NCBI GenBank assembly: GCA_024508935.1
Contig: JANINW010000027.1
Location: 130,655 to 194,654 of the forward strand
Origin: Flavipsychrobacter sp.
GTDB taxonomy: Bacteria > Bacteroidota > Bacteroidia > Chitinophagales > Chitinophagaceae
DNA length: 64,000 nucleotides
Reading direction: 5' to 3'
The position numbers and the translations under genes were made by a program. Shown here piece after piece: positions 1-8,055 of this stretch (position 1 is its first letter; the number at the start of each line of letters is the position of its first letter). The notes beneath the pieces are model-generated. The model saw only the letters and a list, made by a program, of their open reading frames with translations. It ran no database searches and was not told the origin of the DNA.

Positions 1-903
1 TTCCCTATAACCAGCCTTAAAGAGTTTACCCTTGAAGCCAACCCCGACGACCTTAGTAATACTTACCTCCGTGCGCTCAAACACACTCCCGCCAGCAGGT
101 TCAGTATCGGCGTACAGTCATTTTTTGAAGAAGACCTGCAATACATGCACCGCGCGCACAATGCACAGCAGGCCGACTATGCCATTAAGGCGGCGCAGGA
201 CGCGGGCTTCAGCAACATTACCATAGACCTTATTTACGGCACACCCGGCCTTACAGATGCGAAATGGAAGCAGAACCTGGAGAAGGTAGCCGAATTATCT
301 ATTCCTCACTTCTCAGCCTACGCGCTAACGGTGGAAGAAGGCACCGCGCTGCACCATGCCATAAAGAAGAAGAAAACCCACCCGGTAGATAATGAACAAG
401 CAGCCGGGCAGTTTGAAATATTGATGCAGGAGGCGGAACGAATGGGCTACGAACATTACGAGATATCAAACCTGGCCAAAGGTGGTGCTTATGCGGTGCA
501 TAATACTAACTACTGGAAGGGACAACCCTATCTTGGCATCGGCCCATCGGCACACTCATTTAACGGCAGGCATACACGCCGGTGGAATATTGCTAATAAC
601 GCGCTGTATATAAAAGGCATATTGCAGGACAAAAAGCCAGTGTATGAAGAAGAACAGCTATCGCCGGTAGAACATCTTAATGAGTACATCATGACCAGCC
701 TGCGCACTATGTGGGGCTGCGACCTGGATAAGATACGCGCAGAATGGGGAAATGAATACGCCTACCTGGTAGAAAAAAGTGCAGAAACATTTGAAGAGCG
801 CGGCTGGCTGCAAAGACAGGAACAAAAACTAATACTAACACCCGCAGGCAAGCTCTTTGCCGACCGTATAGCAGGCGAACTATTCGTTGAAGAATTGAAA
901 TAA
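1..903 (+). CDS. hemW: HemW-type radical SAM haem chaperone (5' truncated)
   Basis: The frame is open from the first base, so the N-terminal part with the CxxxCxxC iron-sulfur motif lies outside the window; about 300 residues are visible. TLEANPDD and RFSIGVQSF, near the start of the visible part, are typical of the HemN/HemW family core. GIGPSAHSF and a C-terminal winged-helix-like region (LNEYIMTSLRTMWGCDL) follow. HemW proteins are often labelled oxygen-independent coproporphyrinogen oxidase but mainly act as haem chaperones; the overall length and C-terminus fit HemW better than HemN. An internal ATG at 145 is not the true start because conserved motifs lie upstream of it. Family assignment is firm; HemW versus HemN is inferred. 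Confidence 0.88.
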   Translation, partial: FPITSLKEFTLEANPDDLSNTYLRALKHTPASRFSIGVQSFFEEDLQYMHRAHNAQQADYAIKAAQDAGFSNITIDLIYGTPGLTDAKWKQNLEKVAELSIPHFSAYALTVEEGTALHHAIKKKKTHPVDNEQAAGQFEILMQEAERMGYEHYEISNLAKGGAYAVHNTNYWKGQPYLGIGPSAHSFNGRHTRRWNIANNALYIKGILQDKKPVYEEEQLSPVEHLNEYIMTSLRTMWGCDLDKIRAEWGNEYAYLVEKSAETFEERGWLQRQEQKLILTPAGKLFADRIAGELFVEELK

Positions 904-935
904 CTTCATAACTTCAGTGGGCCAAAATCTACCTT

Positions 936-1637
936 ATGAAAAAGCCTGCACAACTGCTCCTATTGCTGTTGAGCTTTTCGTTCTTTTCAGCAAAGGCACA
1001 ACATATTTCAGTACAAAAAGTTGTCAATCGTTATGATGACAAAATAGTTTTCACTGCCAACACACTGCAGCGTATCAGCGACTCCATGTACAACGTAGGA
1101 AATCCAAGGTACTTGTGGTTAGACCTGTACCGCGACGGACTGATAGAATGGGACGCGGACTATATTATTACCATATCATTAGTTGATACCGAACGCCTTG
1201 TAGGTGAAATACCCATATCGCACGCACTGGCTAATAGATACATTTCGAAATGGATGGCTTTCCTGCAACAAATGGAAGAACCGCTAAAAACGAGGTATAA
1301 TCTTAGCATGGATGCCATCGTGTCGTTCTACTATGATAACCGTTTCCACCAGGGAACTATAAATTCTATGCTTGCCTCTATGAGCCTTACCCGCAAAGCA
1401 GAGAACAGGATGATAGATGAAATGGTAAAAGATGGCTTGGCGAAATACGACCAGGATTTCAACTTATACATAGATCATGAAATATTGCTGGTAAATACAC
1501 GCCAGTTGGATGGCCCGCTGGAAAAGAAATACCGCAATATCTTTTTTGCTGAATTGGGCTATGAGAGCTGTATTAATTGCAGTCAGTCCAGGAGGATATC
1601 CAATCTACGACCATTTTTTAGTCGTGGAGACTTCTAA
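936..1637 (+). CDS. Secreted protein of unknown function
   Basis: A 233-residue protein with a clear Sec signal peptide (MKKPAQLLLLLLSFSFFSAKAQ, predicted cleavage after AKA). The mature part is charged and mixed alpha/beta in character, with two cysteines close together near the C-terminus (CINC) and no motif that I recognise. It starts 32 bases after the hemW stop on the same strand, so it may be co-transcribed, but there is no functional link. No T9SS sorting domain is present, so a periplasmic location is the simplest guess. I do not recognise the family. Confidence 0.7.
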   Translation: MKKPAQLLLLLLSFSFFSAKAQHISVQKVVNRYDDKIVFTANTLQRISDSMYNVGNPRYLWLDLYRDGLIEWDADYIITISLVDTERLVGEIPISHALANRYISKWMAFLQQMEEPLKTRYNLSMDAIVSFYYDNRFHQGTINSMLASMSLTRKAENRMIDEMVKDGLAKYDQDFNLYIDHEILLVNTRQLDGPLEKKYRNIFFAELGYESCINCSQSRRISNLRPFFSRGDF

Positions 1638-1738
1638 TTGCCACAATGTGATTTAATCATTTCCCTCCCTCGGTCATTTTGACTTACCGGGGAAAACAAT
1701 TAATTTCAAAACATCTTAATTAAGCATTCTCAAAAACT

Positions 1739-2866
1739 ATGATAATAGGCGTATTGAAAGAGCAGTCTGGCGAAACAAGGGTTTCGCTGGTGCCCGAAGT
1801 TGTGGCTGCATTGGTAAAAATAAATGTGGGCGTGTGGGTAGAAAACGGCGCAGGCGACAATGCTTTTCATAATGACAAAGCATATACCGATGCAGGTGCC
1901 CAAATAAAAAGCCGTGCAGATATTGCTACCGGCTGCGATATTGTTCTTACTATTCATGCCAATAATATCCCCGACAATGTAAAGGCAGGTACGGTGCTGT
2001 TGGGTGTTTACCAACCCTTGTTCAATGCAGGGCTTATGCAGCGGCTGGCCGATAAAGGCTTTAGCATTTTCAGCCTCGACACCATACCACGCACCACTCG
2101 TGCGCAGGCTATGGACGTACTGAGCTCGCAGGCAAACATTGCAGGCTATAAAGCAGTACTGCTGGCAGCTTACCAGTACAGCCGCTACTTCCCTATGTTT
2201 ATGACCGCGGCCGGCAGTATAGCCCCTGCCAAAGTGCTGATATTGGGTGCCGGTGTGGCCGGCTTACAGGCTATTGCTACAGCACGCCGCCTGGGTGCTG
2301 TGGTAGAAGTGTTTGACACACGCCCGGCTGTAAAAGAAGAGGTAATGAGCCTGGGTGCCAAATTTGTAGAAGTAGAGGGCGCCGCCGACGCATCAAAAGC
2401 CGGTGGTTATGCAGTAGAACAAAGTGAGGACTTCCAGCGCAAGCAACGCGATAAGATACATGAGCATGCAAAGAAGGCTGATATTATTATAACCACTGCA
2501 CAAATACCGGGAAGAAAAGCACCTATCCTCATCACCAGGCAAATGATAGAAGATATGCGTGCAGGTTCTGTAATAGTAGACCTGGCTTCTGTAACAGGGG
2601 GCAATACCGACCTGACCCAGGACGCAACCACTGTAATGCACAATGGTGTGGCTATAATAGGCAACTCGGCACTGGCAGCTACTATGCCTGCCGATGCCAG
2701 CAAAATGTACAGCAAGAATGTGCTCAACTTCCTGAAGCTTATTATTGACAAAGACGGCAATATGAACCTGAATTTTGCAGACGACCTGGTAGCAGGTACC
2801 TGCATTACTAATGACGGTAAAATAGTGAATGAACGCGTAGCCGCTGCACTGCCGGTAGCAGGATAA
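1739..2866 (+). CDS. pntAA: NAD(P) transhydrogenase, alpha subunit part 1 (NAD-binding dI domain)
   Basis: A 375-residue cytoplasmic subunit of the proton-translocating transhydrogenase, which transfers hydride from NADH to NADP+ using the proton gradient. It begins IGVLKEQSGETRVSLVPE, typical of the alanine dehydrogenase/PntA N-terminal domain. It contains the catalytic-loop motif RTTRAQAMDVLSSQANIAGY and the Rossmann motif GAGVAGLQAIATARRLG (about residues 170-190). The protein stops before any membrane segment: in this organism the alpha subunit is split, and its membrane part is the next gene 38 bases downstream. Together with the third gene it forms a complete three-gene operon. Confidence 0.96.
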   Translation: MIIGVLKEQSGETRVSLVPEVVAALVKINVGVWVENGAGDNAFHNDKAYTDAGAQIKSRADIATGCDIVLTIHANNIPDNVKAGTVLLGVYQPLFNAGLMQRLADKGFSIFSLDTIPRTTRAQAMDVLSSQANIAGYKAVLLAAYQYSRYFPMFMTAAGSIAPAKVLILGAGVAGLQAIATARRLGAVVEVFDTRPAVKEEVMSLGAKFVEVEGAADASKAGGYAVEQSEDFQRKQRDKIHEHAKKADIIITTAQIPGRKAPILITRQMIEDMRAGSVIVDLASVTGGNTDLTQDATTVMHNGVAIIGNSALAATMPADASKMYSKNVLNFLKLIIDKDGNMNLNFADDLVAGTCITNDGKIVNERVAAALPVAG

Positions 2867-2904
2867 TTTTATTCAACAAACACATCTCAAACTAATATAC
2901 CAAC

Positions 2905-3219
2905 ATGGATGCATTGTTAGCTTTTTTTACAGACAATTACCAGATGATCACCATCGTGATATTGTCTATTTTCTTAGGTATCGAAGTGATATCGCGCGTA
3001 CCTTCTGTACTGCACACCCCGCTGATGAGCGGTGCCAATGCTATACACGGTGTAGTTATTATAGGTGCCATCATAGTAATGGGCGAAGCACCTGAAGATG
3101 ATTACCTGGCATTGACCTTAGGTTTTCTCGCAGTGATACTGGGTACGCTAAACGTGGTTGGCGGCTTTGTGGTAACAGACCGTATGCTGGAAATGTTCAG
3201 CAAGAAAAAGAAGAAATAA
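2905..3219 (+). CDS. pntAB: NAD(P) transhydrogenase, alpha subunit part 2 (membrane)
   Basis: A 104-residue integral membrane subunit with about three hydrophobic segments. It carries the PNTB_4TM-type sequence GIEVISRVPSVLHTPLMSGANAIHG, of which the TPLMSGANAIHG part is highly conserved. It supplies the alpha-chain helices of the proton channel that in enterobacteria are fused to the C-terminus of PntA. It sits between pntAA (38-base gap) and pntB (41-base gap) in the same operon. The lysine-rich tail is usual for the split form. Confidence 0.95.
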   Translation: MDALLAFFTDNYQMITIVILSIFLGIEVISRVPSVLHTPLMSGANAIHGVVIIGAIIVMGEAPEDDYLALTLGFLAVILGTLNVVGGFVVTDRMLEMFSKKKKK

Positions 3220-3260
3220 TCATTCACATTCTATCAGCTTCGTATTAATCTTTCCGCACA

Positions 3261-4706
3261 ATGCAACATGCTATTCTGTTATTAAGTTACCTTATTGGTT
3301 CGGTAACATTTATCATAGGTCTTAAAATGCTTTCGCACCCCGATAGCGCACGCAAGGGTAATCTTGTTGCTGCCGCAGGTATGACGATAGCTATTGCCGC
3401 TACCATATTCCTATACAAGGATGGCGACACCGGCGAAGGCCTGCACAACTACGGCTGGATATTCGGCGGCCTTATCATAGGCAGCATAGTGGGCACACTG
3501 GCTGCCAAGAAAGTACAGATGACGGCCATGCCCGAAATGGTAAGCCTGTTCAATGGTATGGGCGGTGCCTGTGCCATGCTTATATCTATTATAGAATTCA
3601 AGCACCATACTATTGGCAATGTAGAGTTTTATGAAGAGGCGGGCACGTCCATTTATAGCACTTTACCCGGCACTTTGTTTGTCACCATCATTCTCGGTAT
3701 GGTCATAGGCAGCGTATCCTTCGCAGGCAGCATTATTGCCTGGGGTAAGCTGAATGGAAAGATCAAGGACTTCTCCTTCAACGGCCAGCATATCATGAAC
3801 ATACTGCTGATGGGCATTATTGCTGCACTTACAGTGTATATGGTAGCCGTTAAGCCCGACAATACGCCTATGCTTTTTTACGGCACACTGGTCTTAGCGC
3901 TTATATACGGTGTAATGTTTGTGCTGCCTATTGGCGGTGCAGATATGCCGGTGGTTATCTCTTTATTGAACTCATTTACCGGTGTTGCTGCTGCATTTGG
4001 CGGTTTCCTTTATGACAACCCCGTAATGCTTACAGGTGGTATATTGGTTGGCTCCGCAGGTACAATCCTCACTATACTGATGTGTAAAGCTATGAACCGC
4101 TCGCTGAAGAATGTACTGATCGGTTCTTTTGGCGGCAATAAGGCAGGTGGCGCGACAGGCAGCAAAGAACAAGGCAATTACAAGGAAATATCACTTAATG
4201 ATACAGCGGTATTGATGGCCTATGCACAGAAGGTAATGATCATACCGGGCTATGGCCTGGCTGTTGCACAGGCGCAGCATATATGCCACGAACTGGAAAA
4301 ACAACTCCAGGAAAAAGGTGTAGAAGTCTCTTATGGTATACACCCGGTAGCAGGCCGTATGCCGGGCCACATGAACGTATTGCTGGCAGAAGCCGATGTA
4401 CCTTATGAAAAGCTGCTGGAAATGGAAGATGCCAACGACCAGATGGGCAGCACCAATGTAGTGCTGATACTGGGTGCCAACGACGTGGTGAACCCCGCAG
4501 CAAAAGAAGACCCGTCGAGCCCTATATACGGTATGCCTATACTGGAAGTAGAAAAAGCAGAACACGTAATAGTGAACAAACGCAGTATGAAACCAGGCTA
4601 TGCAGGTATTGAAAATGAACTCTTCTTCAAACCCAAAACATCTATGCTGTTCGGCGATGCTAAAAAAGTATTGCAGGACCTGGTGGCAGAATTGAAAAAC
4701 GTATAA
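3261..4706 (+). CDS. pntB: NAD(P) transhydrogenase, beta subunit
   Basis: A 481-residue subunit holding most of the proton-conducting helices (residues about 1-285) followed by the NADP(H)-binding dIII domain. The dIII domain shows IIPGYGLAVAQAQH, the HPVAGRMPGHMNVLLAEA loop and VILGANDVVNPAA, all typical of PntB. Full length compared with the family. It is the last gene of the pntAA-pntAB-pntB operon, and a strong hairpin follows at 4731-4750. The complex supplies NADPH for biosynthesis and for antioxidant systems. Confidence 0.96.
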   Translation: MQHAILLLSYLIGSVTFIIGLKMLSHPDSARKGNLVAAAGMTIAIAATIFLYKDGDTGEGLHNYGWIFGGLIIGSIVGTLAAKKVQMTAMPEMVSLFNGMGGACAMLISIIEFKHHTIGNVEFYEEAGTSIYSTLPGTLFVTIILGMVIGSVSFAGSIIAWGKLNGKIKDFSFNGQHIMNILLMGIIAALTVYMVAVKPDNTPMLFYGTLVLALIYGVMFVLPIGGADMPVVISLLNSFTGVAAAFGGFLYDNPVMLTGGILVGSAGTILTILMCKAMNRSLKNVLIGSFGGNKAGGATGSKEQGNYKEISLNDTAVLMAYAQKVMIIPGYGLAVAQAQHICHELEKQLQEKGVEVSYGIHPVAGRMPGHMNVLLAEADVPYEKLLEMEDANDQMGSTNVVLILGANDVVNPAAKEDPSSPIYGMPILEVEKAEHVIVNKRSMKPGYAGIENELFFKPKTSMLFGDAKKVLQDLVAELKNV

Positions 4707-4730
4707 ACTACAGCATTTAATTATAATGGA

Positions 4731-4750
4731 AGCCCCGCATAGTCGGGGCT
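4731..4750 (+). terminator. Terminator of the pnt operon
   Basis: Hairpin AGCCCCG-CATAGT-CGGGGCT located 25 bases after the pntB stop. The U-tract is short and mixed (TTTCGTATCTTT), and the next gene's -7 box lies directly after it. Confidence 0.75.
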
Positions 4751-4754
4751 TTCG

Positions 4755-4762
4755 TATCTTTG
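4755..4762 (+). promoter_or_regulatory. Bacteroidota -7 promoter element of the ABC-F gene
   Basis: TATCTTTG matches the Bacteroidota -7 consensus TAnnTTTG. It lies 19 bases before the ATG at 4782. The -33 region would fall within the pnt terminator hairpin, and no clear TTTG is seen there. Confidence 0.6.
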
Positions 4763-4781
4763 CACCCTTTCTATTTCAGCA

Positions 4782-6668
4782 ATGCATTACGTTTCAGCAG
4801 AGGATATCAGTAAATCGTTTGGGGTAAAGCCTTTATTCAGCAATATCTCCTTTCACATCAACGAAGGGGAAAAAATAGCCCTGGTGGCTAAGAATGGTAG
4901 TGGTAAATCTACCCTGCTGAAGATACTGGCCGGGCAAGACCAGCCGGATAGCGGCACTGTGTGGATACATAAGGACGTAACAGTTGCCCTATTTGAGCAG
5001 GACCCGAAATTCAACGAAGACCTTTCCGTTGTAGATAATATATTTCATTACAAGCACCCGGTTGCAGAAGCGTTGCGCGATTATGAACGTGTGCTGGACT
5101 CACCGGAGAAAGACCCTGCAGCACTCTCGGAGGCGCTGATGAAGATAGATGAATTGGGTGCATGGGACTTTGAGGCCAAGGTGAAACAGATATTAGGCAA
5201 ACTGAACATTCACAACCTCGATCAGCCTGTAAAAACCTTATCGGGCGGGCAGCGCAAGCGTGTAGCCCTGGCTCAAACACTTATAGACATAGGCTTTGAG
5301 CATAAGCACGTATTGCTGATAATGGACGAGCCTACCAACCACCTGGATGTAGAAATGGTAGAATGGCTGGAACATTACCTCAACCAGGAAAAAGTGACCC
5401 TGCTGATGGTGACCCACGACCGTTACTTCCTGGATGCGGTGTGCGACGAAATATGGGAATTGGATGGCAGCGAGCTGTACGAATACAAAGGTGACTACGA
5501 AAACTATATTGAGAAAAAAGCCGCGCGCATAGAAAGCAAGCAGGCCAGTATAGACAAAGCGCGCAACGAATACCGAAAAGAGTTGGAGTGGATGCGCAAG
5601 CAGCCTAAAGCACGCAGCACTAAGGCCCGCAGCCGCATTGATAATTTTTACGATGTAGAAAGCCGCGCCAAACAAAAGATAGAAGACAGTAAGCTGGAAC
5701 TGCAAATGAAGATGAACCGACTGGGCGGTAAGATTGCAGAGCTGAAGAAGGTATATAAAAGCTATGGCGAAAAATTTATCCTGAAAGGGTTTGATTATAC
5801 CTTTAAAAAAGGAGACCGTATAGGCATTGTAGGTAAAAATGGTGCGGGCAAATCTACCTTCCTGCAAATGCTGCAGGGCCACGAGCCTGCCGATAGCGGT
5901 AAAATAAACATAGGTGACACAGTTATCTTCGGTAATTTCTCGCAGCACGGACTGGAGATAAAAGAAGACATGCGCGTGATAGAGTATGTAAAAAATATTG
6001 CAGAGAGTTTTCCGCTGGCCGGCGGCGGCTCTATCAGCGCTGCGCAATTCCTGCAGCTATTCCTTTTCCCACCGGAACAACAATACACTTATTTGTCAAA
6101 ACTGAGTGGCGGTGAAAAAAAGCGCCTGCAATTACTATCTATACTCTTCCGCAATCCTAATTTCCTGATACTGGATGAACCTACCAACGACCTTGACCTT
6201 CCTACCCTATCGGTACTCGAAAACTTCTTAGGCGAATACCAGGGTTGTTTGCTTATCGTATCGCACGACAGGTATTTTATGGACAGGCTGGTCGACCACT
6301 TGTTTGTATTCGAAGGCGATGGCGTAGTACGCGATTTCCCCGGCAACTATACCTTATATCGTATAGCTCAAAAAGAAGACGAGAAAAAAGTAAATACAGC
6401 ACCCGTTGCAGCCGAAGCAACAACAGACACTACACAGAACAAAGCAAAAGATAAAAAGAAACTATCCTTCAACGAGAAGCGCGAGTTTGAACAACTGGGC
6501 AAAGACATACCTGCGCTGGAAAAAGAGAAGATTGAGATCACCGAAAAAATGGGCACACCCAACCTGCCTTACGACGAACTGCAAAAACTGAGCAACCGCA
6601 TAACCGAAATTACCGGCCTGCTGGAAGACAAGGAACTGCGCTGGCTGGAACTAAGCGAACTGGTATAA
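4782..6668 (+). CDS. ABC-F family ATPase (Uup-like)
   Basis: A 628-residue soluble protein with two ABC cassettes and no membrane segments. Walker A motifs are GKNGSGKST and GKNGAGKST; signature motifs are LSGGQRKRVALAQ and LSGGEKKRLQLLS; Walker B motifs are LLIMDEPTNHLD and LILDEPTNDLD. A linker rich in basic residues (KQPKARSTKARSR) joins the cassettes. The C-terminal 100 residues are charged and probably coiled-coil, as in Uup. ABC-F proteins act on the ribosome as translation factors or, in some cases, antibiotic-resistance proteins. No drug-resistance specificity can be read from the sequence. It is transcribed alone from its own promoter. Confidence 0.92.
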   Translation: MHYVSAEDISKSFGVKPLFSNISFHINEGEKIALVAKNGSGKSTLLKILAGQDQPDSGTVWIHKDVTVALFEQDPKFNEDLSVVDNIFHYKHPVAEALRDYERVLDSPEKDPAALSEALMKIDELGAWDFEAKVKQILGKLNIHNLDQPVKTLSGGQRKRVALAQTLIDIGFEHKHVLLIMDEPTNHLDVEMVEWLEHYLNQEKVTLLMVTHDRYFLDAVCDEIWELDGSELYEYKGDYENYIEKKAARIESKQASIDKARNEYRKELEWMRKQPKARSTKARSRIDNFYDVESRAKQKIEDSKLELQMKMNRLGGKIAELKKVYKSYGEKFILKGFDYTFKKGDRIGIVGKNGAGKSTFLQMLQGHEPADSGKINIGDTVIFGNFSQHGLEIKEDMRVIEYVKNIAESFPLAGGGSISAAQFLQLFLFPPEQQYTYLSKLSGGEKKRLQLLSILFRNPNFLILDEPTNDLDLPTLSVLENFLGEYQGCLLIVSHDRYFMDRLVDHLFVFEGDGVVRDFPGNYTLYRIAQKEDEKKVNTAPVAAEATTDTTQNKAKDKKKLSFNEKREFEQLGKDIPALEKEKIEITEKMGTPNLPYDELQKLSNRITEITGLLEDKELRWLELSELV

Positions 6669-6684
6669 AAATAAACTGCTACAA

Positions 6685-6720
6685 AACAAGAAAGGAGCAC
6701 CATGGTGCTCCTTTCTTGTT
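6685..6720. terminator. Bidirectional terminator, perfect 36-base palindrome
   Basis: A fully self-complementary 36-base sequence centred on GGAGCACCATGGTGCTCC, with A-rich and T-rich flanks, lies between the convergent ABC-F gene and porV. It can form an 18-bp perfect stem (minus loop bases) on either strand, consistent with ending both transcripts. Confidence 0.85.
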
Positions 6721-6736
6721 TACAGTATTATCTTTT

Positions 6737-7945
6737 TTATTGAGAAGAAGATGAAGACTCTTCTTTTGGTTTACCATCAAAATCAAACAACAGCGAGAAA
6801 CGCAGTGTATTTGAAAGCGGGTTGCGGTTGATGCCGCTGCCTGAAGGCACCAGGTAAGCAAAGTTCAGGTTGAATACGTTGTAGCGAACACCCAGGCCAC
6901 AAGTGAAATACCTGCGGTCACCCTTGTCTTTGTTCTCGTAAAAATAACCTGCACGTACGGCAAACTGGTTTTGGTACCAGTATTCAGCACCCAGTGATAT
7001 CTGGTATTCTTTCAGCTCTTCGCTGAAGCCACCCGGCGCATCGCCAAATGAGCTGAATACACCCGATACAACTGTTTTCTCAGGTATATAATACTTCTTT
7101 ACACCGGGTGTAGTAGAAGAATCCTGCGGTGTAGGCACCATCAGTTTGTTGATGTCCAACGCAACCGTGATCGCATTGTATTCATCAGCCTTATAAGTAT
7201 AGGCAGCACCTAAGCCCAGGTTGATAGGTATGAAATCTTTACGTGTATTGCTGTAAGATATTTTTGTACCCAGGTTGGTAATGGCTGCACCAAAGTTGAA
7301 AGTAGTAGCACGGAACTCATCCAGTTCTTTGGTTTTGCTATAGTATATACCCAGGTCTGCACCAAAGGCATTACCAGGTTTATAATTCACATTAGAATTG
7401 GCAGCGAGACCCGAGGCTATAGCCGAATGTATATAGCGGAAAGCAAGGCCGGTAGACAAATAAGGAGACAGTTTGCGTGAATAGCCGAGGTCGAAAGAGA
7501 ACTCATTTGGCTTACCTGTACCCAGCGGCTGTGCGTTGATATCTGTATAGTTGATCTCACCCAGCGAGAAATAACGCAATGAAGCACTGATGGCCTGGTT
7601 ATCGTTCTCACCGAATTTTGCATAACCGGAAAGGTATGCCAGGAATATATCAGGTACCAGGTCTTTCAGCCATGGAGTATAGGTTGCAGATATACCGTAT
7701 TTCTTAGTAGCAAAAGGCAGCTTCGACACGTTCCAGAATTGAGCATTGGCATCAGGAGAGATTGCTAAACCTACATCACCCATTGCGCCTGAACGGGCAT
7801 CGGGAGAGATACGCAAAAATGGTACTGCGGTAGTTACTGTATTTACAGAGCTGGTGCCGTTGATATTAGTAGTCTGGGCTATAGCACTGGTGGAAAAAAG
7901 TCCGGCGGCTATACATAATCCAATTGAAGCAAAGCGTTTTGCCAT
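6737..7945 (-). CDS. porV: T9SS outer-membrane shuttle protein PorV (LptO)
   Basis: A FadL-like outer-membrane beta-barrel that binds type IX cargo emerging from the SprA channel and passes it to the PorU peptidase. The conserved N-terminal block FLRISPDARSGAMGDVGLA followed by SPDANAQFWN is diagnostic. I start at the ATG at 7945 (MAKRFASIG, then a Sec signal peptide ending AIAQ), giving 402 residues; the frame extends upstream to 8008, but that extension would spoil the signal peptide. It lies 110 bases downstream of porU and has its own good promoter match in that gap. The C-terminal region is rich in alternating barrel-type segments. Confidence 0.95.
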   Translation of the reverse strand: MAKRFASIGLCIAAGLFSTSAIAQTTNINGTSSVNTVTTAVPFLRISPDARSGAMGDVGLAISPDANAQFWNVSKLPFATKKYGISATYTPWLKDLVPDIFLAYLSGYAKFGENDNQAISASLRYFSLGEINYTDINAQPLGTGKPNEFSFDLGYSRKLSPYLSTGLAFRYIHSAIASGLAANSNVNYKPGNAFGADLGIYYSKTKELDEFRATTFNFGAAITNLGTKISYSNTRKDFIPINLGLGAAYTYKADEYNAITVALDINKLMVPTPQDSSTTPGVKKYYIPEKTVVSGVFSSFGDAPGGFSEELKEYQISLGAEYWYQNQFAVRAGYFYENKDKGDRRYFTCGLGVRYNVFNLNFAYLVPSGSGINRNPLSNTLRFSLLFDFDGKPKEESSSSSQ

Positions 7946-7972
7946 TCTATGATAATTTATTTTAAAGTCTTG

Positions 7973-8005
7973 CAAAGGTAAAGGTATTTTTATTGTATGT
8001 ACAAA
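7973..8005 (-). promoter_or_regulatory. porV promoter
   Basis: On the minus strand TTTG (8002-8005) is followed after 21 bases by TACCTTTG (7973-7980), matching the Bacteroidota TTTG-N19-21-TAnnTTTG promoter. The porV ATG is 27 bases downstream. porV can therefore be transcribed separately from porU. Confidence 0.75.
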
Positions 8006-8055
8006 CAACTATACAGTCAAAGGAGGAGGCAATATACTCCAACTCTGCCATATTA

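Noticed and set aside
1669..1693. Weak hairpin between the secreted protein gene and pntAA
   Set aside because: Only six pairs including a G-U pair, a 13-base loop and no T-run on the coding strand.
5238..6047. Minus-strand frame of 269 codons
   Set aside because: Shadow of the ABC-F gene, whose motifs are intact on the plus strand.
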